Positions 27,417-37,004 of a stretch of 64,000 nt of DNA are shown piece by piece (position 1 is the stretch's first letter; the number at the start of each line of letters is the position of its first letter). Location: positions 8,928,001 through 8,992,000 of the forward strand of contig BJHW01000001.1 in NCBI GenBank assembly GCA_005405945.1. Reading direction: 5' to 3'. A program made the translations under genes and the position numbers. The notes beneath the pieces were generated by a model. The model was given only the letters and a program-made list of their open reading frames with translations, made no database searches and had not been told where the DNA came from. The stretch is from Streptomyces violaceusniger (GTDB taxonomy: Bacteria > Actinomycetota > Actinomycetes > Streptomycetales > Streptomycetaceae).

Positions 27417-28614
27417 GCAACGCGGAGCTGAAGCGGCGCTGGCAGGGGGCGCTCATGGACAACTACGGCACCCCCCGCCTCCCGCTCACCCACGGCGAGG
27501 GCACCAAGGTCTGGGACGCGGACGGCAAGGAGTACCTCGACTTCGTCGGCGGTATCGCCGTCAACTCCCTCGGCCATGCCCACCCCGCCGTCGTCCGGGC
27601 GGTGTCCGACCAGATCGCCACCCTCGGCCATGTCTCCAACCTCTTCGTGGCCGAGCCTCCGGTGGCGCTCGCCGAGCGGCTGCTCCAGCTCTTCGGCCGC
27701 TCCGGACGCGTGTACTTCTCCAACTCCGGCGCGGAGGCGGTCGAGGCCGCCTTCAAGATCGGGCGGCGCACCGGGCGCACCCATATGGTGGCCACCGCAG
27801 GCGGCTTCCACGGCCGCACGATGGGCGCGCTGGCGCTGACCGGCCAGCCCGCCAAGCAGGAGCCCTTCCTCCCGCTGCCCGGCGATGTGACGCATGTGCC
27901 GTACGGGGACGTGGAGGCGCTGCGCGCGGCCGTCACCACCGACACCGCCCTCGTCATCCTGGAGCCCATCCAGGGCGAGAACGGCGTCATCGTGCCGCCG
28001 GCCGGCTATCTGGCGGCGGCGCGGGAGATCACCCGGGCCACCGGCACCCTGCTGGTGCTCGACGAGATCCAGACCGGGATCGGGCGGACCGGGCACTGGT
28101 TCGAGCACCAGGCGCAGGGCGTCGAGCCCGATGTCGTCACCCTCGCCAAGGGGCTCGGCGCCGGGCTGCCCATCGGCGCCACCCTCGCCTTCGGGCCCGC
28201 GGCCGATCTGCTGACCCCGGGTCAGCACGGCTCCACCTTCGGCGGCAACCCCGTCTCCTGCGCCGCCGGTCTCGCCGTCCTCGACACCATCGCCGCCGAC
28301 GGCCTCCTGGACCGGGTCAAGCGGGCGGGGAGCGGCTGCGTAACGGAATCGAATCGCTCGACCACGCACTGGTCGCCCGGGTCCGCGGCGCCGGGCTGCT
28401 GCTCGGTATCGTGCTCACAGAGTCCCTCGCGCCGCAGGTGCAGAAGGCGGCTCAGGACGCGGGACTCCTGGTGAACGCGGTCGCGCCGGACGTGGTCCGG
28501 CTCGCCCCGCCGCTCGTCATCTCCGACGGCGAGGTGGACACCTTCCTCCGGGAGCTCCCGACCGTCCTGGACGCCGCACATGAGGGAGACGGGGAACGAC
28601 GAGCCGGAGACTGA
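27413..28614 (+). CDS. argD: Acetylornithine aminotransferase (frame broken by a 1-nt gap at about 28328)
   Basis: About 400 residues when repaired. It is a class III PLP aminotransferase forming N-acetylornithine. Motifs: VGGIAVNSLGHAHP, FSNSGAEAVEAAFK, LDEIQTGIGRTG and the PLP lysine in TLAKGLGAGLPIGA. After LLDRVKRAG the frame turns into nonsense; one G added to the GGGG at 28327-28330 gives RAGERLRNGIESLDHALVAR and continues to TESLAPQVQKAAQDAGL and the stop at 28612-28614. GTG at 27413 overlaps the argB stop. Confidence 0.95.
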
Positions 28615-28622
28615 CGACACCG

Positions 28623-29174
28623 ATGACCGAGGCGCAGCACACCGACGCGCAGGACGTGGGCCACGGCGGACCGGCCGTGCCGCAGACCCGCACCGCACGC
28701 CACCGCCGGATCGTGGACATCCTGAACCGGCAGGCCGTGCGGTCCCAGAGCCAGCTCGCCAAGCTGCTCGCGGACGACGGGCTCTCCGTCACCCAGGCGA
28801 CGCTCTCCCGGGACCTGGACGAGCTGGGCGCGGTGAAGATCCGCAACACCGGCGGTGAGCTGATCTACGCGGTGCCGAGTGAGGGCGGCGACCGCACGCC
28901 GCGCGCCCCGCTCGGCGAGTCGGCGAGCGAGGCGCGGATGGCCCGGCTGGCGGGCGAGCTGCTGATCTCGGCGGAGGCGTCGGCCAACCTCGTGGTGCTG
29001 CGCACTCCGCCGGGCGCCGCCCAGTTCCTCGCCTCGGCCATCGACTCGGCGGAGCTGCACGACATCCTCGGCACCATCGCGGGTGACGACACGCTCCTGC
29101 TGATCAGCCGTGACCCGCTGGGCGGCCAGGCGCTCGCCGACCATCTGCTGCGGCTGGCCCAGAAGGAGCGCTAG
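28623..29174 (+). CDS. argR: Arginine repressor
   Basis: 183 residues. The N-terminal winged helix has SQSQLAKLLADDGLSVTQA followed by TLSRDLDELG. The C-terminal oligomerisation and arginine-binding domain carries VVLRTPPGAAQFLASAID and ILGTIAGDDTLLLI. It represses arginine genes when arginine binds. It is last in argCJBDR, 8 bp after argD, so it is likely autoregulated through the argC promoter and probably also acts at argG. Confidence 0.96.
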   Translation: MTEAQHTDAQDVGHGGPAVPQTRTARHRRIVDILNRQAVRSQSQLAKLLADDGLSVTQATLSRDLDELGAVKIRNTGGELIYAVPSEGGDRTPRAPLGESASEARMARLAGELLISAEASANLVVLRTPPGAAQFLASAIDSAELHDILGTIAGDDTLLLISRDPLGGQALADHLLRLAQKER

Positions 29175-29207
29175 GGCCCTTCTGACGGATCTCCGTGGAG
29201 GAGGACC

Positions 29208-30260
29208 CTAATTCTTCCGGGCGCGCGACGGGGTGTGCGACGGGGCGCGTGACGTCAGCGGCGGTGTGCGCGTCGACCCGCTGGGCGGCGCCGCGGTGGA
29301 GTCGCGCACCACCAGCCGTGTGGCGATCCGGACGCGCGGTGGCCGGGAGCCCGCCGCGGGGGCCTCGCGCACCAGTCGGCATGCCTCGCTTCCCGCCTCC
29401 TGGAGGGGGACATGGAGCGCGGTGCTGCCCGGCTGGGTCATGCCGATGACGGTCAGGTCGTCGGAGGCGGCGAGGCTGATGTCCTCCGGGACCCGCAGTC
29501 CGGCGCTGCCCAGTCCCATGAAGAGGCCGAGCAGCACATAGCTGCTGTAGACCATGACGGCGGTGATCGGGGTCTCCTGCCGCACCAGGTGTTCCGCCGT
29601 GGCCAGTCCGGCGTCGAACCGTGGCGGTACGGGATCCAGGACGATCAGTTCGCCGCCGCCGTCGGCCACCGCGGTCAGGGCGGCCTTCCGGCGCTGCCGG
29701 TCCATCCAGGAGCCGGGCGGACCGCCGAGGTAGGCGATGCGACGGTGGCCGAGGCCAAGGAGATGGTCCATCAGTTTCGTTACTCCGCCGGGGGTGTCCA
29801 CCAGCACCCCGGGCAGCCCCGGGGCCGTGCGGTCCACCGTCACCACGGGCAGCCGCTCGGCGAACGAGCGCAGGGCGACGTCCGGGCTGACCGGCGCGAC
29901 CAGGATGAGCCCGTCGACCCGCGGGCCCAGCTGGTGCACCAACTCCCGCTCACGGTCCGCCGAGTGGTCGGAGACGCCGAGCAGGACGTTTCCGCCCGCC
30001 TCGGTGAGGGGCTGCTGAACGCCCGTGACGATGGGCGGGAAGAAGGGGTTGGCGAGGGTGGGGACGATGACTCCCACCAGCCCGGTGTGGCCGGTGGTCA
30101 GGGCGCGGGCGGTGGCGTTGAGCCGGAATCCCATCTCGGCGGCCACGAGGGACACCCGCTCCCGGGTCTCCGCCGCGACCATGTCGGGCCTGCTGAGCGC
30201 GCGTGACGCCGTGGAAGTGGACACGCCCGCCGCTCGAGCGACGTCTGCCAGTCGAACCAT
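29208..30260 (-). CDS. LacI-family transcriptional regulator of the adjacent purine/nucleoside operon
   Basis: 350 residues. The helix-turn-helix is RLADVARAAGVSTSTASRAL with the LacI hinge region after it. The periplasmic-binding-like sensor domain has VGVIVPTLANPFFPPIV, RVDGLILVAP and ISLAASDDLTVIGMTQPGS. The start at 30260 faces the operon at 30415. Two palindromes of the LacI-type core AACCGGTT lie in that operon's promoter, and CGGTTTTAACCG (30288-30299) sits near its own start, so it likely represses both. The ligand is probably a nucleoside or base, by context. Confidence 0.88.
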   Translation of the reverse strand: MVRLADVARAAGVSTSTASRALSRPDMVAAETRERVSLVAAEMGFRLNATARALTTGHTGLVGVIVPTLANPFFPPIVTGVQQPLTEAGGNVLLGVSDHSADRERELVHQLGPRVDGLILVAPVSPDVALRSFAERLPVVTVDRTAPGLPGVLVDTPGGVTKLMDHLLGLGHRRIAYLGGPPGSWMDRQRRKAALTAVADGGGELIVLDPVPPRFDAGLATAEHLVRQETPITAVMVYSSYVLLGLFMGLGSAGLRVPEDISLAASDDLTVIGMTQPGSTALHVPLQEAGSEACRLVREAPAAGSRPPRVRIATRLVVRDSTAAPPSGSTRTPPLTSRAPSHTPSRARKN

Positions 30261-30287
30261 CCGCCCCTGCTCTCGTTGCCGGTTACA

Positions 30288-30365
30288 CGGTTTTAACCGA
30301 TGGCCGTTGACGGCCTCCCGGGCCTAGCGTACCTTGCCTGCAACCGGTTGCTGCAACCGGTTGCA
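30288..30365. promoter_or_regulatory. Divergent promoter with twin LacI operators
   Basis: For the operon: TTGACG (30307-30312), 17 bp, then TACCTT (30330-30335). Just downstream are GCAACCGGTTGC (30340-30351) and TGCAACCGGTTGCA (30352-30365), perfect palindromes 13 bp apart centre to centre, covering the expected transcription start. CGGTTTTAACCG (30288-30299) is a third, weaker palindrome nearer the LacI gene. Confidence 0.88.
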
Positions 30366-30414
30366 CACCGGTGGTGACGCACAGCGCACCGTATTGTCGA
30401 CGGAGGACGGGTTC

Positions 30415-31236
30415 GTGTCACGCAGAGCGGCGTCTGGCCTCTTGCTCCTGCCCGGGGTGGCGCTGCTCGCCTTCGGCTTCCTCTATCCCTTCGGCGTCAC
30501 CCTGTTCGCTCCGCCCGCCGCCGAGCACCCCGATGTACTCGGCAAGCTCGGCGGGATGCTCGGTGACGCCTACGTCCTGGAGGTGGCGGCCCGGACCATC
30601 CGGGTCGCCGCCCTCACCACGGTCATCTGTCTGCTGCTCGGCTTCCCGGTGGCCTACCTGATCTCCCGGGCACCCAGGCGCCGTCAGGGCCTGCTGCTCG
30701 CGCTCGCCGTCTTTCCGCTGTTGCTCTCCACCGTCGTCCGCACCTTCTCCTGGCTGGTCATCCTCGGCCGCAACGGACTGATCAGCTCCGTGCTGATCGA
30801 CCTGAAGCTCGTGGACGGTGGCACCCAACTGCTCTACACCGAATTCGCCCTGGTCGCCGGGCTCACCCAGCTCTTCACCCCGATCATGATCCTGACCTCC
30901 TACAGTTCGCTCTCCCATATCGACGCCAAGTTGGAGGACGCGGCCAGGGGGCTCGGGGCCAAACCGGGCCGGGCGTTCCGGAGCGTGGTGCTGCCCCTCG
31001 CGCTGCCCGGCGTGCTGGTCGGCGCGACCCTGGTCTTCGCCGGCGCGGTCACCGCGTTCACCACTCCGCTGCTGCTCGGCGGCACCCGCAACCGCACGCT
31101 GGCCACGCTGCTGTACGACTACGCCAATGTGAAGCTCGACTGGAGCGCGGCGAGCGCGGTCGCCCTGATCATGACCGTGCTGGTGCTCGCCGCGAGCTGG
31201 ATATCCGGCCGGCTGTCCCGGGTGGGGGCGGTCTGA
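30415..31236 (+). CDS. ABC transporter permease, PotB-like (first membrane subunit)
   Basis: 273 residues with six or so transmembrane helices. It carries the binding-protein-dependent permease EAA-type loop (LEDAARGLGAKPGRAFRSVVLP) that docks on the ATPase. The family is that of spermidine/putrescine, thiamine and Fe importers. GTG at 30415 has GGAGGACGG upstream. First gene of a six-gene operon; it overlaps the next by one base (TGATG). Confidence 0.87.
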   Translation: MSRRAASGLLLLPGVALLAFGFLYPFGVTLFAPPAAEHPDVLGKLGGMLGDAYVLEVAARTIRVAALTTVICLLLGFPVAYLISRAPRRRQGLLLALAVFPLLLSTVVRTFSWLVILGRNGLISSVLIDLKLVDGGTQLLYTEFALVAGLTQLFTPIMILTSYSSLSHIDAKLEDAARGLGAKPGRAFRSVVLPLALPGVLVGATLVFAGAVTAFTTPLLLGGTRNRTLATLLYDYANVKLDWSAASAVALIMTVLVLAASWISGRLSRVGAV

Positions 31237-32021
31237 TGCGAGGGCGTCCCGTGCTCACCGCGTTGTCCGCGCTGGCGCTGCTGTTTCTGCTCGGACCGAT
31301 CCTGCTCGTCGTCGCCATCGCGTTCTCCTCCGGTGACACCGTCGAGTTCCCGCCCCCGGGCCTGTCGGGGAAGTGGTTCACCAAGGCGCTCGCCCACCAG
31401 CCCTTCCAGGACGCGCTCATCACCAGCGCGCTGGTGGCGGCCGGAGCGACGGCCCTGGCGCTGCTCGTCGGCGTTCCGGCCGCGCTGGCGATCCAGCGCC
31501 GCCGGTTCCGCGGTCGTCGGGCGATCGAGGCGCTGTTCCTGTCCCCGGCGATCGTGCCGGAGTTGGTCCTGGGGTTCGCCCTGTTCCAGCAGCTGATGGT
31601 CACCCTGCGGATCACCGCCCTCGGGGCGCTGCTGATCGGCCACACCGTGCTGCTCCTGCCGTACGCGGTGCGGGTGACCGGAGCCTCGCTCGCCATGGCC
31701 GACCCCGCCCTGGAGGAGGCGGGACGCGGTCTCGGCGCGGGGCCGCTGCGGACGTTCCTGCACATCACCCTGCCGGTGATGACGCCCGGCATCGTCTCCG
31801 CGGCCGTGCTGTCCTTCCTCACCTCCTTCAACAATGTGCCGCTGTCACTGCTCCTCAACGGTCCCGGTGTCTCCACCCTCCCGGTCGAGATGCTCCATTA
31901 CGTGGAATTCTCCTTCGACCCGGTCGTCGCGGCCGTGAGCACGCTGCTGCTGGTGGCGACCGTGCTGGTCGCCCTGGTCACGGAGCGGCTCGTCGGATTC
32001 AACAAGGTCTTCAGCAAGTAG
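31236..32021 (+). CDS. ABC transporter permease, PotC-like (second membrane subunit)
   Basis: 261 residues, also with about six transmembrane helices and an EAA loop (LEEAGRGLGAGPLRTFLHITLP). It pairs with the preceding permease to form the membrane channel. ATG at 31236 shares its A with the upstream TGA. The SFNNVPLSLLLNGPG segment is typical of PotC-type permeases. Confidence 0.87.
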   Translation: MRGRPVLTALSALALLFLLGPILLVVAIAFSSGDTVEFPPPGLSGKWFTKALAHQPFQDALITSALVAAGATALALLVGVPAALAIQRRRFRGRRAIEALFLSPAIVPELVLGFALFQQLMVTLRITALGALLIGHTVLLLPYAVRVTGASLAMADPALEEAGRGLGAGPLRTFLHITLPVMTPGIVSAAVLSFLTSFNNVPLSLLLNGPGVSTLPVEMLHYVEFSFDPVVAAVSTLLLVATVLVALVTERLVGFNKVFSK

Positions 32022-32032
32022 GGATGCGCCAG

Positions 32033-33067
32033 ATGACGACGCCAGTGGTCCAGCTCCGGGCCATCACCCGGGAGTTCTCGGGGTCGGTGGCCGTGGACGC
32101 CATCGATCTGACCGTGGAGCGCGGACAGTTCACCGCCCTGCTCGGGCCCAGCGGCTGCGGCAAGACCACGACCCTGCGGATGATCGCGGGATTCCTCCCG
32201 CCCAGCTCCGGCACCATCCTGCTCGACGGCGAGGAGGCCACCCGGCTGCCGCCCGAACGCCGCAACATCGGCATGGTGTTCCAGTCGTACGCCCTCTTCC
32301 CGCATCTGACCGTGGAGAAGAACGTGGCGTTCGGGTTGCGGATGCGGGGCGTGCCCGCCGCCGAGATCCGCACCCGGGTGGGCGAGGTACTGGAGCTGGT
32401 CGGCCTCGCCCATCTCGCCCGGCGCAAGCCCAAGGAGCTCTCCGGCGGCCAGCAGCAGCGGGTCGCGCTCGCCCGCGCGGTGGCCATCCGCCCCTCGGTG
32501 CTGCTGCTGGACGAGCCGCTGTCCAACCTGGACGCGCGGCTGCGCGTCCAGATGCGGCAGGAACTGCTGCGCGTCCAGCGCGAGACGGGTCTCACCGCCA
32601 TCCTGGTCACCCACGACCAGGAGGAGGCGCTGGAGCTCGCCGACTCCATGGTGATCCTCGACCGCGGCCGGATCGTGCAGCAGGGCCCGCCGCGCGAGGT
32701 CTTCCGGGCGCCCGCGACCCGCTTCGTCGCGGAGTTCCTGGGCTATGAGAACTTCCTCGACCTCCCCGGCCGGGGCCCGATCACGATCAGGCCCGAGCAT
32801 GTGGGCGTCCTCGCCCCCGGACAGAAGCCGCCCCCCGGCGGTGAAGTGGTCGAGGGGACCGTGGCCGCGGTCCGCTTCCGCGGTACGGACGTGGCGGTCA
32901 CCGCCACCGTCGGCGACCGGGTCCTCCACGCCATCAGCACCGACGACACCCTGCGCGCGGGGGAGCCGGTACGGCTCCACCTGCCCCTCGCGCGGGCCGT
33001 CCCCCTGGCCGGCGACGACGGCGACGCCCGGCCGGCCACCTCGAAACAGCAGGAGTGTCCCGCATGA
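32033..33067 (+). CDS. ABC transporter ATP-binding protein, PotA-like
   Basis: 344 residues. Walker A is GPSGCGKTTTLRM, the Q-loop VFQSYALFPHL, the signature LSGGQQQRVALARA, Walker B LLLDEPLSNLDARLR and the switch histidine THDQEEALELAD. A C-terminal TOBE domain (about 250-330: ITIRPEHVGVLA, VVEGTVAAVRFRGTDVAV) is that of the PotA/FbpC class. ATG at 32033 has AGGG upstream; ATG at 32024 is possible. Its stop overlaps the next start. Confidence 0.92.
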   Translation: MTTPVVQLRAITREFSGSVAVDAIDLTVERGQFTALLGPSGCGKTTTLRMIAGFLPPSSGTILLDGEEATRLPPERRNIGMVFQSYALFPHLTVEKNVAFGLRMRGVPAAEIRTRVGEVLELVGLAHLARRKPKELSGGQQQRVALARAVAIRPSVLLLDEPLSNLDARLRVQMRQELLRVQRETGLTAILVTHDQEEALELADSMVILDRGRIVQQGPPREVFRAPATRFVAEFLGYENFLDLPGRGPITIRPEHVGVLAPGQKPPPGGEVVEGTVAAVRFRGTDVAVTATVGDRVLHAISTDDTLRAGEPVRLHLPLARAVPLAGDDGDARPATSKQQECPA

Positions 33068-34116
33068 CCCACACCACCAGAGTCCTCGCCGGCGCGGCGG
33101 CCGCGGCCGCCCTCTCCCTGTCCCTGTCCGGCTGCGCCGAAACCGCCGACGCCGACCCCAAGAAGCTGACCGTCTCCACCTTCGGCTTCGGGGCGGACCG
33201 CTTCGAGAAGACGGTGGTCGAGCCGTTCGAGAAGAAGACCGGGATCGATGTCACCGTGGAGACCGGCGCCAACGCCGACCGGCTCACCAAGCTCCGCGTC
33301 AACAAGGCGAACCCCACCGTCGACGTCGTCATGATCACCGACCTCTTCGCCGCCATGGGCCAGAAGCAGGGCCTCTTCGACACGATCGACCCCAAGAAGG
33401 TCCCCAACCTCTCCAAGATCTACGACTTCGCCAAGAGCGAGGACGGCTACGGCCCGGCGTACACCTACCAGCTGCTCGGCATGCTCTACCGCACCGACAA
33501 GTTCAGCGAGCCGCCCACGCTGAAGGAGCTGTGGAAGGCCGAGCACAAGGGCAAGGTCGCCGTCCCCGACATGTCCACCAGCGCCGGAATGCCCTTCCTG
33601 GAGGCCACGTCCGCCACGTACGGCACGGGCCCCAAGGATGCCGACGCCGGTTTCAAGAAGCTCTCCGACCTCAAGCCCCATGTGCTCAAGTTCTTCAACC
33701 GCAGCACCGAACTGGTGAGCCTCCTGGACCGCGGCGAGGTCGAGATGGCCCCCGGCCTCGACCTGTTCGCCGTGGACCCGGCCAAGGCCGGGAAGCCCAT
33801 CGGCTGGGCACCGTTCGACAAGGGCCGCTTCGTCGCCGCCAACACCGCCCAGATCGTCAAGGGCAGCAAGAACAAGGCGGGCGCCGAGAAGTTCATCGAC
33901 TATCTGCTCTCCGCGGACGTCCAGGAGAAGGCCGCCGCCTCCTTCAACGACAAGCCGGTCAACAAGGACGCCAAGGTGCCCGCGTCCCTCACCAAGGTGG
34001 CGGGCAAGGCCGCGACCGACCCGTCCGCCGCCGGGTTCACCTCCCCCGACCTCGGCTACGCGGTCGATCACAACGACGCGTGGGTGGACCGCTTCCAGCG
34101 CGAGGTCTCCGGATGA
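33064..34116 (+). CDS. ABC transporter extracellular substrate-binding lipoprotein, PotD-like
   Basis: 350 residues. A lipoprotein signal ends in LSLSGC near residue 24, so the protein is anchored outside the membrane. The mature part starts KKLTVSTFGFGADRFEKTVV and resembles family 1/6-type binding proteins (polyamine, thiamine, iron). ATG at 33064 overlaps the ATPase stop (ATGA) and has AGGAG upstream. The ligand cannot be read from sequence; the two purine enzymes behind it suggest a nucleoside or purine. Confidence 0.87.
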   Translation: MTHTTRVLAGAAAAAALSLSLSGCAETADADPKKLTVSTFGFGADRFEKTVVEPFEKKTGIDVTVETGANADRLTKLRVNKANPTVDVVMITDLFAAMGQKQGLFDTIDPKKVPNLSKIYDFAKSEDGYGPAYTYQLLGMLYRTDKFSEPPTLKELWKAEHKGKVAVPDMSTSAGMPFLEATSATYGTGPKDADAGFKKLSDLKPHVLKFFNRSTELVSLLDRGEVEMAPGLDLFAVDPAKAGKPIGWAPFDKGRFVAANTAQIVKGSKNKAGAEKFIDYLLSADVQEKAAASFNDKPVNKDAKVPASLTKVAGKAATDPSAAGFTSPDLGYAVDHNDAWVDRFQREVSG

Positions 34117-35180
34117 GCCAGGCCGCCCACCGGGTCATCATCGACTGCGACCCCGGGATCGACGACGCGATCGCGCTGCTGCTGGCGTACGCGTCACCCG
34201 AACTCGACGTCGTGGGCGTGACCACCGTCGCGGGCAACGTCGGACTCGATCAGGTCGTCGACAACGCCCTGCGGCTGTGCGACCTGATCGGCGGCGCCGC
34301 GGCGGCCACCCCGGTGCTCCGCGGCCACGCCGGCCCACTGGCCCGCGCGCTGCGCCACCCCGACGAGCCGGTGCACGGCGCGTACGGCCTGGGCGGTGTG
34401 GAACTCCCCACGCCCACCCGGGCCGCCCACCCCGGCCACGCCGTGGACTGGATGGCCGAACGGATCCGCGTCGGCGCCCCCCAAGAGATCACCCTCATCG
34501 CCACGGCGCCGCTCACCAACGTCGCCGCGTTGCTGCACACCCACCCCGACGTCCGGGAGCGGCTGGCGGAGATCGTCATCATGGGCGGCGCGGCCTTCGC
34601 CCCGGGCAACACCACGCCCGCCGCCGAGTTCAACTTCCACGCCGACCCCGAGGCCGCCCGCTATGTCGCCGAGGCCGGGGTGCCGCTGCGCATCGTCGGG
34701 CTCGATGTGACCCGCAAGGCCCTGACCCCGCTCGCCGACGCCGAGGCACTGATCGCCGACGGCGCGCCCGCGACCTCGGCGGCCGGGCGGATGCTGAGCC
34801 ATCTCATCGAGCGCTACGCCCGCCGCCATGCCGTGCGTGCCTGCGCCGTGCACGACGCGCTCGCTGTCGCTGCGGCCATCCGGCCGGACCTCCTCCAGTG
34901 GACCGAGGCCTGGGTGACCGTGGAATGCGCGGGCGAGTTCACCCGTGGCGCGCTGGTCGCCGACGTCCACGGGCGCACCGGCCTGCCGTCCAACGCGAAG
35001 GTGGCGACGGGCGTCGACGCGGAGGCGTTCCGCGCGTTTCTGATGTCGCGGCTGCGTGACCGCTACGGCGCGCACACCGCGCCCGCGCCGAGTGCCCCCG
35101 TACGGAGCGCTGCCGTGTCAGGTGCTGCCGTGTCAGGTGCTGCCGTACGGAGTGCTGCCGCGCCGGGCGCTTCGGCGTAG
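34113..35180 (+). CDS. Nucleoside hydrolase (IunH-like)
   Basis: 355 residues. Inosine-uridine-preferring hydrolase fold: the calcium site DCDPGIDDAIALLLA is at the N terminus, followed by GVTTVAGNVGLDQVVDNA, IVIMGGAAFAPGNTTPAAEF and the ligand aspartate in CAVHDALAVA. It splits a ribonucleoside into ribose and free base. The last about 30 residues are short A/V/S-rich repeats from a 15-bp-like duplication. ATG at 34113 overlaps the upstream stop. With the importer and the deaminase it makes a salvage route. Confidence 0.92.
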   Translation: MSQAAHRVIIDCDPGIDDAIALLLAYASPELDVVGVTTVAGNVGLDQVVDNALRLCDLIGGAAAATPVLRGHAGPLARALRHPDEPVHGAYGLGGVELPTPTRAAHPGHAVDWMAERIRVGAPQEITLIATAPLTNVAALLHTHPDVRERLAEIVIMGGAAFAPGNTTPAAEFNFHADPEAARYVAEAGVPLRIVGLDVTRKALTPLADAEALIADGAPATSAAGRMLSHLIERYARRHAVRACAVHDALAVAAAIRPDLLQWTEAWVTVECAGEFTRGALVADVHGRTGLPSNAKVATGVDAEAFRAFLMSRLRDRYGAHTAPAPSAPVRSAAVSGAAVSGAAVRSAAAPGASA

Positions 35181-35236
35181 GGCCGACGCACCCTCCCACT
35201 CCCGATTCCAGAGCAAAGAACGAGCAGGAGACCCCC

Positions 35237-36948
35237 ATGCCGATGCCAAGCCGCTGCGATCTCCTCATCCGTGGTGCCGGCGTCGTCTCGGTGCACACCG
35301 GCGAGATCCGGCCGGCGGACGTGGTGGTGACCGGGGACCTCATCCGAGCCGTGGTCGCGCCCGGTGTGCGGATCGACTCCGACCGCGTCCTGGACGCCGA
35401 GGGGCTGCTGCTGGCGCCCGGGTACATCGACGCCCATATGCACATCGAGAGCTCGCTGCTCACCCCCGCCGAGTTCGCCCGGATCACGGTGCGGCGCGGT
35501 ACCACCACTGTGCTCGCCGATCCGCACGAGATCGTCAACGTCGCCGGGCGCGAGGCCATGGCCTGGATGATCGAGCAGGGCCGCGCGCCCGCGCAGACCA
35601 TGCTGTGGGCCGTGCCCTCCTGTGTCCCCGCGCTCGAGGGCTTCGAGACCGCCGGATCCCGGCTCACCGCCGAGGACATCGCCGAGATGCTCGACTGGGA
35701 CGGGGTGACCACGCTCGGCGAGGTGATGGACTACCGGGCCGTCGTCGAGGGTTCCCGCGGATGCGGTCGATCGTCGAGGCCGCCCGGCGCAAGGGCGTCC
35801 GGCTCGACGGCCACTGCCCGGGCCTGACCGGCGACGATCTGGGCGAGTACCTCTGGGCGGGGATCGACTCCGACCACACCAAGAACACCCCCGAGGTCGC
35901 CGTCGAGAAGGCCCGGCTCGGAATGTTGCTGATGCTCCAGGAGAAGTGCCTCACCCCCGAGTTGGTGGCCCGCCTCCGCGAGCTCCCCGTCCTGCCCGAC
36001 TTCTGCCTGGTCACGGACGATCTGGCAGCCGATGCCATCCTCGAGCGCGGACATCTGGACCATATCGCCCGGGTCGCGCTGGACGCCGGGCTCAGCCCGC
36101 TGACCGTGCTCCGGGCCCTCACCCTGCACCCGGCACGCCGCCTCGGCCTGGACGACCGTGGCGTGGTGGCCCCGGGGAAGCGGGCCGACCTCGTCCTGCT
36201 GCGCGCGCTGGAGGACCCGACGCCGGTGACCGTCGTCTGCGGTGGACAGGTCGTCGAGGCCGCCGACGCCGACGCGACGGCCCCGGTCCGCAACCCCTTC
36301 GCCGACTCGGTACGCCTCAGCCCGCTCGACGAGGACGACTGCCGCTGGCGGGTGGAGCTGCCCGATGGGGAACACACCTTCAGGGCGCTGCGGGTGAACC
36401 CCGTGGACACCTTCACCGAACCGGCCGAGGTCGTGCTGCCCGTACGGGACGGCACCGTGAAGTGGGAGGGCAGGACGGCCGTGCTCGCGGTGTACGAGCG
36501 CCACCGGCGCTCCGGCCGCCGGACGATGGCCCCCGTGGTCGGCTTCGAGCTGGCCGAGGGCGCGGTCGCCACCACGTACGCACACGACAGTCACAACCTC
36601 ACCGTCGTCGCCACCGACGCCACCGCGCTGCGCGATGCGGCCAATCGGGTGATCGGCTCCCACGGTGGCATCTGTGTGGCCGTCGCCGGAGAGCCGGTCG
36701 TCCACCTCCCGCTGCCGGTGGGCGGCGTGATGTCCCCGGCCCCGGCCGCCGCGGTCGCCCGGGGCGCGGCCGCCGTACGGGAGGCGCTGCACCGGTGGGG
36801 CTGGCGGCACCGCAATGCCTTCATGAGCATCTCGACCATGACGCTGCCCGTCTCGCCGCGGATCAAGCTCACCGACAAGGGCCTGGTGCGGGTGGTCGAC
36901 CGGGCGTGGGAGCCGGCCGTCGTCCGACGGCCGGACAGGATCGGCTGA
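35237..36948 (+). CDS. ade: Adenine deaminase (frame broken by a 1-nt gap at about 35750)
   Basis: About 570 residues when repaired; converts adenine to hypoxanthine and ammonia. Metal-binding HMH in GYIDAHMHIESSLL, DPHEIVNVAG, GHCPGLTGDDLGEYL, SDHTKNTPEVAVEKARLGM and FCLVTDDL fit the ADE family, and the end has TLPVSPRIKLTDKGLVRV. After DYRAVVEG the frame shifts; one G added to the GGG at 35749-35751 yields EGFPRMRSIVEAARRKG. ATG at 35237 has GCAGGAGA upstream. Last gene of the operon. Confidence 0.92.
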
Positions 36949-37004
36949 CGGCCGAACGGGGGTCGGCCGTCAGCCGCGTCCGGGGGCGGGCCGGACCGTC
37001 GCCG

